A stretch of 64,000 nucleotides of DNA from an uncultured Eubacteriales bacterium (GCA_949288785.1 CASELQ010000005.1:1-64000), one strand, 5' to 3'; positions 1 to 9,477 are shown, counted from the first letter of the stretch. Notes: generated from the letters alone by a model not told the origin. Program-made: numbers and translations.

Positions 1-72
1 AACAAGAGAATTTCTCTCAAACTAAAAGGAATGAGCCCGGTACAATACCGAACTCATCACCAAACAATTTAA
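1..72 (+). CDS. IS3-family transposase OrfB, C-terminal end (partial)
   Basis: The first 72 bases read in frame as the last 23 residues of a protein, ending at TAA. They contain the segment LKGMSPVQYR, which is the conserved C-terminus of the IS150/IS3-group OrfB integrase (rve domain). The rest of the transposase, including its DDE residues, lies outside the window. The right terminal inverted repeat follows a few bases later, which supports the assignment. Whether the element is intact cannot be judged from here. Confidence 0.8.
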   Translation, partial: NKRISLKLKGMSPVQYRTHHQTI

Positions 73-105
73 TTAAATTTTGTCCAAATTTTGGGGTTCG
101 CTTCA
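1..105 (+). mobile_element. Right end of an IS3-family insertion sequence
   Basis: Nine bases after the OrfB stop codon lies a 25-bp segment at 81-105 that begins TGTCCAAATTTTGGGG and ends in TTCA. This is the typical right terminal repeat of IS3-group elements in Firmicutes, with the element probably ending at the CA near 105. The left end is outside the window, so the target duplication and completeness cannot be checked. Confidence 0.65.
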
Positions 106-607
106 ATCATTTGAGCCGCTTTTTTGTGTGTATTTTACCTACGCTTTATTTTTTTACCCGGACAGCCGCAAGAGCGCGGCGCACGGAAACTCAAAGGTTT
201 AACGGCGATTAAATGATATTTTTCCCGATTGTCGGTTATATGCAGCAGTCTGAAAATATTTCGGTTTGTGCCTTTTTTCGCGATAAATGCTTGCGTAAAA
301 CCGGGGCGAGATATACTTAAAGATCGGGTGAGATATATTAGTTATATCAGTTTTGTCTAAATCGGCTACGACAGACATATTATGCAACCAATTGCATAAT
401 ATGAGTTGTTACGTAATACTTAGATTAACGATCGTTTCGGAGAATTATTCGTACAGACAATAAAGGCAACTCATTGCTTAATATTGCTGTATAAAATCGT
501 ATTATAAATATAACGAATAATATTACGGAAAAAAGAATTTTTGCCTAAATCGGCGCTGTACCGGCGCATAGCCGTTCGAGGACGAAACGGTTTAAGAGGG
601 TAAGCCA
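106..607. other. Gene-poor, AT-rich stretch after the IS element
   Basis: No convincing coding region was found here. A 62-codon frame on the minus strand (199-387) has no ribosome site and no recognisable motif. The only clear structure is a perfect inverted repeat at 376-403, listed separately. Confidence 0.5.
376..403. repeat. 12-bp perfect inverted repeat, possible operator
   Basis: CATATTATGCAA and its exact complement are separated by the 4-base loop CCAA. The symmetry and AT-rich arms resemble a dimeric regulator site (TetR or MarR type) more than a terminator, because no T run follows. It lies about 200 bp upstream of the GNAT gene at 608. No regulator gene is adjacent, so its function is unknown. 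Confidence 0.5.
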
Positions 608-1144
608 ATGATAATCGAATTGACTTTGAATAATTTTCACGAAACTTCTTTGGACGGTTTTATTTTAGATCAACAGGTGTCGGCTTGTTTTCGTAAGACG
701 GATGGAACTTACCGCCTTACGCCCGTTTATTATACCGAAGATTGGGATTTAAACGCACGCAGGAACGAAGCCGGCAAAATTATTTCCGCACTGCAAGCCG
801 GGGGAGCGGCTTTTGCCGCCATGGAGGGCGATTCGGTAATAGGGTTTGCATGCGTTTTGCCCGGGCGGTTCGGCAGCCGCGGACAGTACGTTGATTTGGC
901 GGCGCTGTACGTTTCCAAGCCTTTTCGCCGGCAGGGGGTGGGGCGGGCGCTGTTTGAAAGGGCGTGCCGCGCTGCAAAGGACGCCGGCGGCGAAAAAATT
1001 TACGTTTCGGCGCATTCGGCAGAAGAAAGTATTGCCACGTATATAAAATACGGGTGTGTATTTGCCGAGGAACCGGATCCTGCGCATATTGAAAACGAAC
1101 CCTTTGACTTGCAGTTGGAATATGACCTGTCCTCGTTCTTATGA
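608..1144 (+). CDS. GNAT-family N-acetyltransferase
   Basis: A 178-residue protein of the GCN5-related N-acetyltransferase fold, which moves an acetyl group from acetyl-CoA to an amine. The acetyl-CoA pyrophosphate loop RRQGVG is at residues 107-112, preceded by the strand VDLAALYVS and followed by the helix typical of motif A. The motif B region (ATYIKYGCV) follows. The start is supported by AGAGGG nine bases upstream. The first 50 residues are poorly conserved and the substrate cannot be predicted. It stands alone, downstream of the IS end. Confidence 0.85.
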   Translation: MIIELTLNNFHETSLDGFILDQQVSACFRKTDGTYRLTPVYYTEDWDLNARRNEAGKIISALQAGGAAFAAMEGDSVIGFACVLPGRFGSRGQYVDLAALYVSKPFRRQGVGRALFERACRAAKDAGGEKIYVSAHSAEESIATYIKYGCVFAEEPDPAHIENEPFDLQLEYDLSSFL

Positions 1145-1472
1145 ATTTTTTGATAAAGGCGGGAAATACGATTTTTTACCCATGGGGAGCGAGGGCGAAA
1201 AAGCGGCGCAAAGATATATTTACGATTGTGCGGTTTTCGTCGCTGAGGGTTGCTGCGTTGAAGGTAAAAAAGATAAAAGAGGGTGCGGTAACTATATTGG
1301 GTTGTTTATGTTAAAAAAGGAAAAAACACGGCAGAGGATCCGCTTTTATGGCGCGCGGAGAAAACTCTTTGCCGTAAATTAGCAGTATTTTGCGGCAAAA
1401 TATTGTTTTTTATTGACAATCGGGTAAAATACGGGTAAAATAATAAAGTAACTAAAAACATCGGAGTTTGAA
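1145..1472. other. Intergenic stretch with promoter near its 3' end
   Basis: A 108-codon frame (1056-1382) overlaps the end of the acetyltransferase but has no ribosome site and an unlikely composition, so it is not called. The only supported element is the promoter at 1413-1441. Confidence 0.5.
1413..1441 (+). promoter_or_regulatory. Sigma-A promoter for the cyclophilin-like lipoprotein
   Basis: TTGACA, a 17-bp spacer and TAAAAT. The -10 hexamer ends 31 bp before the ATG of the lipoprotein gene. Confidence 0.75.
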
Positions 1473-2294
1473 ATGAAGACTTTTAAAAGAATAATGGTCA
1501 ATATTTTCGCGGCGGCAGTGCTTGCCTTTACGGCGTTCGGGTTTACCGCGTGCGAGGATATCAGAACGCTCGATATAACCATAAGCGCGGGCGGAGAGGA
1601 ATATACGCTCAGCGTGGATCTGTACCGTCACCTTGCTCCCAAAACGGTGGACGTGCTCTTGGAGTACGTAGAAGAGGGATATTATGATGACGCCGTCTTT
1701 TATAAGATGGACGGGTATGATTCCCAGATAATGGTGGGCGACCTTAAAGAGAGCAGCGGAGCGGTGGTGCAGAACGCGGCAAAGCCGGAGATTTACGGGG
1801 AGTTCGAGAGCAACGGCACAAAGGGTTCTAATCTTACCGCGTCAAGCGGAGCGATAGGACTGTGGCGCAGCTGGTACTCGCACGACGGGTCTTACACCAT
1901 TTCCAGCTCGGCAAGAGATTCCGGGCGCGCCACATGGTTTATCCCCACGGCGGACATATCTTCTTATGACGGATACTTCTGTATTTTCGCCCAGTACGAC
2001 ACGGCTGACGAAAACAATTCCGCCGCCATAGACGCGTTGACGGAGATTTTTTCGGACGAAGACAACTTTGAAGAATATACCATATATTATACCGGCACTT
2101 ACGACGCGCAGGCGGCAGACAATAATCACGGGCTTACCTTCCATTGCGTTCCGGCGGACGAGTTTGACGAGAATGAAATAGAAGATCTTTTTACGGCGGA
2201 TGAAAAGGAGAATCAGCTGGTGCAGTATAACGCCGTAAACGTGGATATACCCGTGAACTTTTCCGCAAGGATAGTTTCCATAACCGTTGCTTAA
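1473..2294 (+). CDS. Cyclophilin-type peptidyl-prolyl isomerase-like lipoprotein
   Basis: A 273-residue secreted lipoprotein. It has a positively charged start, a hydrophobic stretch and a lipobox ending at Cys27 (FTAC), so it should be anchored on the outer face of the membrane. Residues 33-75 match the first strands of cyclophilins, with APKTV at 55-59 followed by LLEYVEEGYYDDAVFYKM. The later GLWRSWYSHDG and YFCIFAQYD segments fit the rest of the fold. The usual catalytic Arg-Phe pair near FHR reads FYKM here, so isomerase activity is uncertain. The family assists folding of exported proteins. The gene is flanked by its own promoter and terminator. Confidence 0.75.
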   Translation: MKTFKRIMVNIFAAAVLAFTAFGFTACEDIRTLDITISAGGEEYTLSVDLYRHLAPKTVDVLLEYVEEGYYDDAVFYKMDGYDSQIMVGDLKESSGAVVQNAAKPEIYGEFESNGTKGSNLTASSGAIGLWRSWYSHDGSYTISSSARDSGRATWFIPTADISSYDGYFCIFAQYDTADENNSAAIDALTEIFSDEDNFEEYTIYYTGTYDAQAADNNHGLTFHCVPADEFDENEIEDLFTADEKENQLVQYNAVNVDIPVNFSARIVSITVA

Positions 2295-2360
2295 AGTTTG
2301 AGAAATAAATATTAAAAACTGATTGTCAGAGATACTGAAATAAAAGATAATAAAGGTTAA

Positions 2361-2398
2361 AAACCGCGGGTTACGCTTTTCGGCGTAACCCGCGGTTT
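2361..2398 (+). terminator. Rho-independent terminator
   Basis: A 15-bp perfect stem (arm AACCGCGGGTTACG) with a short loop ends in TTTT, 66 bp after the lipoprotein stop. It could also serve the convergent acetyltransferase at 2476-2919. Confidence 0.9.
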
Positions 2399-2475
2399 TC
2401 GTTATCGTACTTTTTAAATTTAACGAGCGAGCGTTTGATTTTACAGCCGCTATTTTACGGCTATTTAACTATTAT

Positions 2476-2919
2476 TTACAGTTTAATCCGCAAATATATC
2501 ATATCTTTAAGCAGTACGCCCGCTTCGTATATCGGACGGTCATAATTATCGGTGAAAAAATTTTTTACCGTGTGCGAACGCTTAAAACCGCATGCGGTGT
2601 AAAAGGGTATGGTAAGCGGGCTGTCTCCCGTGCCGACCTGTAATATTTTGTAACTTTTTCGGCAGAGATTTTTTACGTATTCCACCATAAGCCTGCCGTA
2701 GCCCATGCGCCTGTAAGAGGGGTGTACCGCCAGGTTTTTAATTTCCGCAACGCCCGCGCCCTCGCAGGTTATCACGCAAACGGCTTTTATGCCGCCGTCA
2801 TCAAGAACGTACAGTTCGCCCCGTTCCAAATATTTTTCAATCATACTTTGCTGCTCGTCTGCAAGCAGCAAAAGATCCATATACTTTCTTTTATCGGATG
2901 TTTCTTTATATATTTTCAT
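2476..2919 (-). CDS. GNAT-family N-acetyltransferase (YvbK-like)
   Basis: A 147-residue single-domain GNAT protein. Motif A is clear: IKNLAVHPSYR followed by the acetyl-CoA loop RRMGYG at 70-75. The later segment TIPFYTACGFKRSHTVKNFF is typical of the small YvbK-like subgroup. The substrate is unknown. It is a single-gene unit, convergent with the lipoprotein gene and separated from it by a strong terminator. Confidence 0.85.
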   Translation of the reverse strand: MKIYKETSDKRKYMDLLLLADEQQSMIEKYLERGELYVLDDGGIKAVCVITCEGAGVAEIKNLAVHPSYRRMGYGRLMVEYVKNLCRKSYKILQVGTGDSPLTIPFYTACGFKRSHTVKNFFTDNYDRPIYEAGVLLKDMIYLRIKL

Positions 2920-3173
2920 TTTTGTATGCTTAAAGTAAAGGCGGTAAAATTATTATTTGTTTACGGCAATTATTTATGGCAAACCATGCCGCGGGCGGTA
3001 AATTTTGCGCCTCGCGGCACAGCGGGCACGAAAGGCGGGAACAAAAGGCGGGTGCGGCAGGGCGGTTTTGCCGCCGGGGCAGTTAATTCGTTGGTGCGTT
3101 AATACGGTTACCGCGCCGCCCTGAAAGCGCTTAAAATGCGGTATATGCAGGGAAAGAGCAGGATCGCCGAAAA

Positions 3174-3899
3174 CTATTCCGGGATAAAGTTTTCAAAAAT
3201 AATGTTTATGCCCAGCGATTTAAGCCGCGTTGCATCTTCCTGCGAAGTAACCGTCCACCCCAGGGTAGGCATCCCTTTTGCCTTTCGCATCTTTAAGGGC
3301 AGGGCGTGATAGCGGTAACTTATAAAGTCCGGCTTTGCAATAAAGTTAAGGCTCATGTGCTTTAAAATGTATTGGTTTATGAGAGATTCTTCCTTTGCGT
3401 CGTCGGTGGCGAGAATGCCGCGGATAAATTCCGGAGCGAGTTTTTTTACCTTTATAAGATATTTGGGGTTAAAGGTCTGCACGGCAAATTCCCCTTTATA
3501 GTTTTTCAGGAGATTTACCGCTTTTTCCACAAAATCGGGCGCGGTGTGGTCTTTGAGTTCGATAAGCAATGGCACCCTGCCTTCGGCAAGTTCCAGAACC
3601 TCGGTAAAGCGGGGGATCCTCTCATCGGAGCCTATAAGCCGCAAACCGTCTATATAAGCCGAGTCTTTATCGAAAATATTGCCTTTTTCCCCGGTCATGC
3701 GGTCGAGCGTTTTATCGTGAAAACAGTAAAGCACCCCGTCCGTGGAGAGGTAGAGGTCTATTTCGAACGGGTAGCCCGCCCGTGCCGCACGCTCGTAAGC
3801 CGTAAGCGAATTTTCTAAAGCGGTGCCGCCCCAAAGCCCGCGGTGCGCCACGGGCTTTGTGATAAGCCAATGATCTTTGTCTATTCTGCCGCCGTTCAT
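3174..3899 (-). CDS. Glycerophosphodiester phosphodiesterase family protein
   Basis: A 241-residue cytoplasmic GDPD TIM barrel that hydrolyses glycerophosphodiesters to sn-glycerol 3-phosphate and an alcohol. The catalytic and metal residues are visible: HRG at 19-21, the LENS segment at 28-31, EID at 46-48 and HD at 61-62. No signal peptide is present, so it would act on internal lipid head-group products. The ATG is preceded by AAGGAG on the minus strand. Length is normal for the cytosolic UgpQ type. Confidence 0.9.
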   Translation of the reverse strand: MNGGRIDKDHWLITKPVAHRGLWGGTALENSLTAYERAARAGYPFEIDLYLSTDGVLYCFHDKTLDRMTGEKGNIFDKDSAYIDGLRLIGSDERIPRFTEVLELAEGRVPLLIELKDHTAPDFVEKAVNLLKNYKGEFAVQTFNPKYLIKVKKLAPEFIRGILATDDAKEESLINQYILKHMSLNFIAKPDFISYRYHALPLKMRKAKGMPTLGWTVTSQEDATRLKSLGINIIFENFIPE

Positions 3900-4130
3900 G
3901 GTATCTCCTTATAAATGGATAATTTATATTAGAGTTTTTCGTTCTTATATATTATATTTGTTTTTGGTGCGGCGGTCAAGGCAAAACCCCGAATTGCTCC
4001 GAAATATCGTTATTTTGTCGGCGGTTGCCAAAAGCGTGAAGTTGTGTTAAAATAAACCCGTAAAAAATTTTAAAACTTTTTGCAATAAATCGCCCATTTA
4101 AAAGATTAACTATACGAAGGGAGCCCGAAG

Positions 4131-4703
4131 ATGATATTTTTAAGCGCAGTAAGCCTTCCGCCCGAAAATTCGGTGCTGGACGGCTGCATATCCGAAATGG
4201 CAAAGGGGAGCGCGCAGGCGCTGGACGCACTTTATGAAAGGACCAGAACCGCGGTATTCGGTCTTTCGCTTTCCCTGCTTAAAAACTTCCACGACGCGGA
4301 GGACGTTATGCAGGACGCGTTCGTGGCGGTATACGTAAACGCGCCGGCTTACGTTTCGGAGGGTAAGCCGCTCGCCTGGATACTCACCATAACGCGGAAC
4401 CTGTGCTATAAAAAACTGGGCGCGGCAAAGCGGAGCGAATATCTGGACGGGGAGGAGGCGGAGCGGTTTTTTTCGGAACACGCAATGTCCCCCGGGGAGA
4501 TAGCGGAGAACAGATTCTTTATAGAGGAGTGCCTAAACCACCTTTCCGCCGAGGAGCGGGACGTGCTTATACTGCACGCGGTGGCGGGTATGAAGTTCAG
4601 AGAAGCCGCACGGTTTATGGAAATTCCTTTATCCTCGGCGCTTTCCAAATATCACAGGGCAATCAAAAAAATCAGAAGCAGATACGGGAGTAATGTGTTA
4701 TGA
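4131..4703 (+). CDS. ECF-type RNA polymerase sigma factor
   Basis: A 190-residue group-4 sigma factor. Region 2 spans about 31-99, including DAEDVMQDAF at 55-64, which contacts the -10 element and core polymerase. Region 4, a helix-turn-helix for the -35 element, spans about 131-186. Region 3 is absent, as is usual for ECF factors. The stop codon overlaps the ATG of the next gene (ATGA), so the two are translationally coupled, and that gene encodes its probable membrane anti-sigma factor. The regulon cannot be deduced from this window. Confidence 0.9.
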   Translation: MIFLSAVSLPPENSVLDGCISEMAKGSAQALDALYERTRTAVFGLSLSLLKNFHDAEDVMQDAFVAVYVNAPAYVSEGKPLAWILTITRNLCYKKLGAAKRSEYLDGEEAERFFSEHAMSPGEIAENRFFIEECLNHLSAEERDVLILHAVAGMKFREAARFMEIPLSSALSKYHRAIKKIRSRYGSNVL

Positions 4704-6220
4704 AAAACAGAGAAGTAAAAGATAAGGTGAAAACGGCGTTCGAGAGCGTTACGCCTGACAACATCGACAACATCAGAGAACAGGTAAGCGGGGCGGAGCA
4801 GGTGTCCGTACCGGTAACGGCGGGTGCCAAAAAGAAGAAAAGTATTTTGCGGCGGTTTATCCTGGGCGCGGCGTGCATAGCGATTTTGGTGCTGGGCGGG
4901 CTGGGCATATACGGCTATAACCTTAATTATGCGGTGGCGACCGAAATATCTTTCGACGTAAACCCCAGCATGACCATGACCGTGAACGGTAAGGGCAGGG
5001 TGCGTTCGGTTACCGCCAACAATGCGGACGCCGCCCGCGTGATAGAAGGATTGAATTTTGAGGGCAGCACTTACGAGGTGGCGGCAAACGCCATTATAGG
5101 CGCCATGCTCAGAACGGGCTATCTTTCCGAACTTTCCAATTCGGTGCTGGTGAGCGTGAGCGACGGCAATGCCGAAAGAAGCAAAAGCGTGGAGCAGACT
5201 ATTCTTGCAGAGATAGAACATATATTCAGCGTGGAAAATTTTGACGGCGCTATTATCTGCCAGACCGTTTCCGATAACGCGCAGTTACAGGCGCTTGCGG
5301 CGGAATACGGCATAACCATGGGTAAGGCAAGTTTAATAGACAAGATAGTAACCGCTTCGGAAGCGGCGGCGGGCTCCTCCGAAAGCGGCGCTCAGGTTAC
5401 GGCGTATACTTTCAGAGATCTCGCGGGGCTTACCATAAACGAACTCAACGTGCTGGCGGAATCGCTCTCCGTAAACCTCGGGGACAGCGCAAGCGGCTCC
5501 GCAAGCACGCAGGGCTATATAGGCGAGGACAGGGCAAAGGAGTTGGCGCTTGGCTTTGCGGGCGTTGCGGAAACCGACGTTACGGGCAGCATCCGCTCGG
5601 AGTTCGATTTTGAGAGCGGGGTGATAGTTTACGAAGTATCTTTCAGAACTTCCGACTACGAATACGAGGTGGACGTAAGTGCTACGGACGGCGGGTTTGT
5701 GGCAATATCCGAAGAAAGAGAGTCCCGCGCGGGCAGCGTAGGGGAAAGTCTTTCCGAAGAGGAGATACGCGCGGCGGCGTTCGGGAAAGCGGGCATTACG
5801 GACGAGAGCGCCGTTACCGATTACCGCACCGAGAGCGAGCGGGACGACGGCGCCACCGTATACGAAGTATATTTTTCGGACGGTACTTTCCGCTATGAAC
5901 TGGAAATAAGGGAGGACGGAGTTATCCTTTCCTATGACAAGAAAACCGCCCCGTCTTCCGGCACGGGCGGCGAAGAAGGCAGCGGCGAGATAACCGAGGA
6001 GCGTGCGCGCGAAATAGCCTACGCAAAGGCGGCGGAACTTGCCGCCGCGAGAGGAGCGCAGTTTGACGAGGCGGACGTAAGGGAATACGAGTGCGAAAAG
6101 GAACGTGAGGACGGCGTACTTTCTTACGAGATTGAATTCAGGTGCGGAAAATATGAGTTCGAGTTCCGCATAAGCGCCACTTCCGGCTCGGTCATAAAGG
6201 CGGAGATGGAGAGAGACTGA
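4700..6220 (+). CDS. RsgI-like membrane anti-sigma factor with three PepSY domains
   Basis: A 506-residue single-pass membrane protein coupled to the ECF sigma gene. Residues 1-50 are a short cytoplasmic part likely to bind the sigma factor, and residues 52-72 form a membrane helix. Immediately outside lies the RsgI-type periplasmic domain with FDVNPS at 85-90. In characterised RsgI proteins the Asn-Pro bond in this motif is cut autocatalytically as part of signalling. Three PepSY-like repeats follow (about 273-335, 351-413 and 431-502), separated by Ser/Gly-rich linkers. Most described RsgI proteins carry carbohydrate-binding sensors there instead. The ligand is unknown. Confidence 0.8.
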   Translation: MKNREVKDKVKTAFESVTPDNIDNIREQVSGAEQVSVPVTAGAKKKKSILRRFILGAACIAILVLGGLGIYGYNLNYAVATEISFDVNPSMTMTVNGKGRVRSVTANNADAARVIEGLNFEGSTYEVAANAIIGAMLRTGYLSELSNSVLVSVSDGNAERSKSVEQTILAEIEHIFSVENFDGAIICQTVSDNAQLQALAAEYGITMGKASLIDKIVTASEAAAGSSESGAQVTAYTFRDLAGLTINELNVLAESLSVNLGDSASGSASTQGYIGEDRAKELALGFAGVAETDVTGSIRSEFDFESGVIVYEVSFRTSDYEYEVDVSATDGGFVAISEERESRAGSVGESLSEEEIRAAAFGKAGITDESAVTDYRTESERDDGATVYEVYFSDGTFRYELEIREDGVILSYDKKTAPSSGTGGEEGSGEITEERAREIAYAKAAELAAARGAQFDEADVREYECEKEREDGVLSYEIEFRCGKYEFEFRISATSGSVIKAEMERD

Positions 6221-6298
6221 CGGGCGGCTTTAAGTTTTGCGGCATATAAAACCGAATACAAAAGATTTAAATCGGTATACAAAAGTTTAACTAAGTAA

Positions 6299-6346
6299 CC
6301 TCCGCCGCGGCGCTTTACTTAAAGCGCCGCGGCGGAGGCTTTTTTA
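6299..6346 (+). terminator. Rho-independent terminator after the sigma/anti-sigma pair
   Basis: An 18-bp perfect GC-rich stem with an ACTT loop is followed by TTTTTT. Confidence 0.9.
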
Positions 6347-6471
6347 TGATCGGCGGCGGATTATCGGTTAAGGTTTGTAAAAGAAATGATTGTTAAGAGT
6401 GTAAATTTACGGATTTTGCTTAAAAACGACCCTTTTTCAGGCAAAGCGATAGAGCGGGCGACATAATTTAC

Positions 6472-6500
6472 TTGCAAAAAATTACGCGATGTTATATACT
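6472..6500 (+). promoter_or_regulatory. Sigma-A promoter for lepA-hemW
   Basis: TTGCAA, a 17-bp spacer and TATACT, ending 26 bp before the lepA ATG. Confidence 0.7.
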
Positions 6501-6526
6501 TTTATAGAATAAAAGGAAAGCGGAAT

Positions 6527-8338
6527 ATGGGTTACGATAAAGAAAACATACGCAACTTTTGCATAATAGCGCATATAGACCACGGCAAGTCCACCTTAGC
6601 GGACAGGCTTATGGAAAAGACGGGGCAGGTTTCCGAAAGGGAGATGGAAGACCAGCTCCTTGACAGCATGGACTTGGAGCGCGAGCGGGGCATAACCATA
6701 AAACTTACGCCCGTGCGCATGTTTTATAAGGCGAAGGACGGCAAGGAATACGTCTTTAATCTGATAGACACCCCGGGGCACGTGGACTTTACGTATGAGG
6801 TGTCGCGTTCGTTAAAGGCGTGCGAGGGGGCGCTGTTGGTGGTGGACGCAACGCAGGGCATACAGGCGCAGACGCTTGCAAACGCCTACCTTGCAATTGA
6901 TAACGACCTGGAAATTCTGCCCGTTATAAACAAGGTGGACCTTGCCTCCGCCATGCCGGACGAGGCGGCGGAGGAGATAGAAAACATTCTGGGGATAGAC
7001 GCGTCCAACGCGCCGCGCATCTCCGCCAAAACGGGGTATAACGTGGAGGAGGTGCTCGAAGGGATAGTTAAATATCTGCCCGCGCCCAAGGGGGATGAGA
7101 ACGCCCCGTTGAAAGCGCTTATATTCGACAGTTTTTACGATAATTTCAAAGGGGTCATATGCTTTGTCCGCATAGCGGAAGGTACCGTAACGGCGGGCAC
7201 GGAGATTACCACCTTTATGTCCCCCAAAAAATTTACCGTTACCGAAGTGGGGGTGTTTTCTCCCAAAATGACGCCCGTACCCTCCCTTTCCGCGGGGGAA
7301 GTGGGGTATATTGCGGCGAGCGTAAAGAGCATTGAAGATACCGCCGTGGGGGACACCATTACAGAGGCCGCCAGGCCGGCGGCAGAGCCGCTGCCCGGCT
7401 ATAAAAAGGCGCTGCCCATGGTGTTTTCGGGCGTGTTCCCGCTGGACGGAAGTAAGTTCGGCGACCTTAAAGAGGCGCTTTTAAAACTCAAACTGAACGA
7501 CGCCGCGCTGTCTATAGAGCCCGATAATTCGGCGGCTTTGGGGTTCGGGTTCCGCTGCGGGTTTTTGGGGCTTTTGCATATGGACGTTATCCAGGAGCGC
7601 ATAGAGCGGGAGTTTGACCTGGATATAATAACCACCGCGCCCTCGGTTTCATATAAGGTGTATAAGACGGACGGGACGGAACTTACCGTGGAAAATCCCA
7701 CCCACCTTCCGCCCGCCACCGAAATAGCGTATATGGAAGAGCCCGTGATAAAGGCGAGCATACTGACCCCGCCCGAGTTCGTGGGGCCCATAATGGAACT
7801 GTGCCAATACAAGCGCGGCATCTATAAAGACATGACCTACCTTGACAAAACCCGGGTGGAACTTAAATACGAACTGCCGCTTAACGAGATAATTTACGAC
7901 TTTTTCGACAGCTTAAAGTCCCGCACCAAGGGGTACGCCTCTTTCGATTACGAGGTTACGGGCTATAAAAAGAGCGACCTTGTAAAACTCGATATGCTCT
8001 TGAACGGGGAGATGTGCGACGCGCTTTCGGTTATAGTGCATAAGGACAGGGCTTACGAGCGGGGCAGAAAGATGGCGGAAAAGTTAAAGGAAGTCATTCC
8101 GCGCCAGATGTTCGAAATACCCATACAGGCGGCGGTGGGCGGCAAGATAATCGCGCGCGAAACGGTTAAAGCCTACCGCAAGGACGTGCTTGCCAAGTGC
8201 TACGGCGGAGACGTTACCCGCAAGAAAAAACTGCTGGAAAAACAGAAGGAAGGCAAAAAGAAAATGCGCTCCATAGGTACGGTGGAAATACCTTCGGAGG
8301 CGTTTATATCCATTTTGAAGACGGACAGCGACGATTAA
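6527..8338 (+). CDS. lepA: Elongation factor 4 (LepA), ribosome back-translocating GTPase
   Basis: A full-length 603-residue EF4. This GTPase binds stalled or mistranslocated ribosomes. The G1 loop AHIDHGKS is at 15-22, DTPG at 81-84 and NKVD at 135-138. The C-terminal LepA-specific domain is complete, with KGYASFDYE and the Arg/Lys-rich segment [25 protein letters not shown] precedes the ATG. hemW follows after 9 bp, an arrangement common in Firmicutes (lepA-hemW). In Bacillus hrcA and dnaK come next; here the sporulation block does. Confidence 0.97.
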   Translation: MGYDKENIRNFCIIAHIDHGKSTLADRLMEKTGQVSEREMEDQLLDSMDLERERGITIKLTPVRMFYKAKDGKEYVFNLIDTPGHVDFTYEVSRSLKACEGALLVVDATQGIQAQTLANAYLAIDNDLEILPVINKVDLASAMPDEAAEEIENILGIDASNAPRISAKTGYNVEEVLEGIVKYLPAPKGDENAPLKALIFDSFYDNFKGVICFVRIAEGTVTAGTEITTFMSPKKFTVTEVGVFSPKMTPVPSLSAGEVGYIAASVKSIEDTAVGDTITEAARPAAEPLPGYKKALPMVFSGVFPLDGSKFGDLKEALLKLKLNDAALSIEPDNSAALGFGFRCGFLGLLHMDVIQERIEREFDLDIITTAPSVSYKVYKTDGTELTVENPTHLPPATEIAYMEEPVIKASILTPPEFVGPIMELCQYKRGIYKDMTYLDKTRVELKYELPLNEIIYDFFDSLKSRTKGYASFDYEVTGYKKSDLVKLDMLLNGEMCDALSVIVHKDRAYERGRKMAEKLKEVIPRQMFEIPIQAAVGGKIIARETVKAYRKDVLAKCYGGDVTRKKKLLEKQKEGKKKMRSIGTVEIPSEAFISILKTDSDD

Positions 8339-8347
8339 AGGATTATT

Positions 8348-9409
8348 ATGAGCGGAATTTATATTCACATACCCTTTTGCGTGAGCAAGTGCACCTATTG
8401 CGACTTTGCTTCCTACCCCAAGGAGATAGGCAAGGCGGAGAGTTATTTTGCCTGCCTTTACCGCGAGATAAAGGGGCGGGGGCTTGCTTACGGGAAAAGG
8501 ACTTTCGATACGGTTTATATCGGCGGGGGCACCCCTTCCGCGGTGGACGCAAAATTTATTGCGGGCGCCCTTAAACAGGTGAGAAACTGTTTCACCCTTT
8601 CCGCCTCTCCCGAGATAACCGTGGAGATAAACCCCGGTACGGTAAACGAAGAAAAGGTTAATGCCTACCTTGCGGCGGGGATAAACCGCTTTTCGGTGGG
8701 GCTGCAAACGGGGTACGACGAGCAGTTAAAGCGCCTTAACCGCCCGCACACCGCCAAGGACTTTTTGCTGTGCTGCAAACTTTTAAAGGGGCAGAACGTA
8801 AGCGCGGACCTTTTAATCGGGCTTGCCGGGCAGACGGCGGAACAGGTAAAAAAGAGCATAGACCTTGCCCTCGCGGGCGGCGCGAGCCATATTTCGGTTT
8901 ACGCGCTCACGCCCGAGCCGGGCACCCCCGTTTATACCGACTACCTGAACGGCGAACTCCCCGGGGAGGACGAGGTGGCAGACCTTTACGACGCCGCCCG
9001 CGCCTATCTTAAAGAAAACGGGCTATACAGGTACGAGGTTTCAAATTTTGCGAAAGCGGGGTTCGAGAGCCGCCACAATTTAAACTACTGGCGGCGCGGG
9101 GAATACGTGGGCGTGGGCGTTTCCGCTTCTTCCTTTATGGACGGCAGGAGGTTTACCAATACCTATTCGATAGACGAGTATATGAACGCCGTTATTTTAA
9201 ATAAGGCGCCCGAGATATATTCGGAAAATATTGAGGAAAAGGACGCGGAGTTCGAGTTTATAATGCTGGGGCTGCGCACGGCGGAAGGGATAAGCGCTGC
9301 GGATTTTAAAAGCCGGTTCGGAAAGGACTTTTTTAAAGAGTACGCCGCGCCCCTTAAAAGCAAGGCGGAATATCTGGAAACGGGTGAGGACTCGTGCAGA
9401 ACGGCATAA
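8348..9409 (+). CDS. hemW: HemW-type radical SAM haem chaperone, C-terminus displaced
   Basis: A 353-residue radical SAM protein of the HemW family (formerly called oxygen-independent coproporphyrinogen oxidase-like), which binds haem and is thought to deliver it to target proteins. The cluster cysteines are C11, C15 and C18, and GGGTP at 59-63 binds SAM. The CNLR-type cysteine of true HemN is absent. The reading frame ends abruptly after LETGED. In another frame, bases 9388-9429 encode GLVQNGIIMEFMK followed by a stop, which resembles the expected family C-terminus. A small deletion near 9387 is therefore likely. Confidence 0.88.
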   Translation: MSGIYIHIPFCVSKCTYCDFASYPKEIGKAESYFACLYREIKGRGLAYGKRTFDTVYIGGGTPSAVDAKFIAGALKQVRNCFTLSASPEITVEINPGTVNEEKVNAYLAAGINRFSVGLQTGYDEQLKRLNRPHTAKDFLLCCKLLKGQNVSADLLIGLAGQTAEQVKKSIDLALAGGASHISVYALTPEPGTPVYTDYLNGELPGEDEVADLYDAARAYLKENGLYRYEVSNFAKAGFESRHNLNYWRRGEYVGVGVSASSFMDGRRFTNTYSIDEYMNAVILNKAPEIYSENIEEKDAEFEFIMLGLRTAEGISAADFKSRFGKDFFKEYAAPLKSKAEYLETGEDSCRTA

Positions 9410-9477
9410 TCATGGAATTTATGAAATAATTTTTCGATAAAATACCGCAACAAATTCTTCTATACCAAAAAATACGC

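Noticed and set aside
199..387. 62-codon minus-strand frame after the IS end
   Set aside because: No ribosome site, no recognisable motif and AT-rich composition; not supported as a gene.
1056..1382. 108-codon frame overlapping the end of the first acetyltransferase
   Set aside because: It overlaps a well-supported gene in another frame, lacks a ribosome site and has no family-like features.
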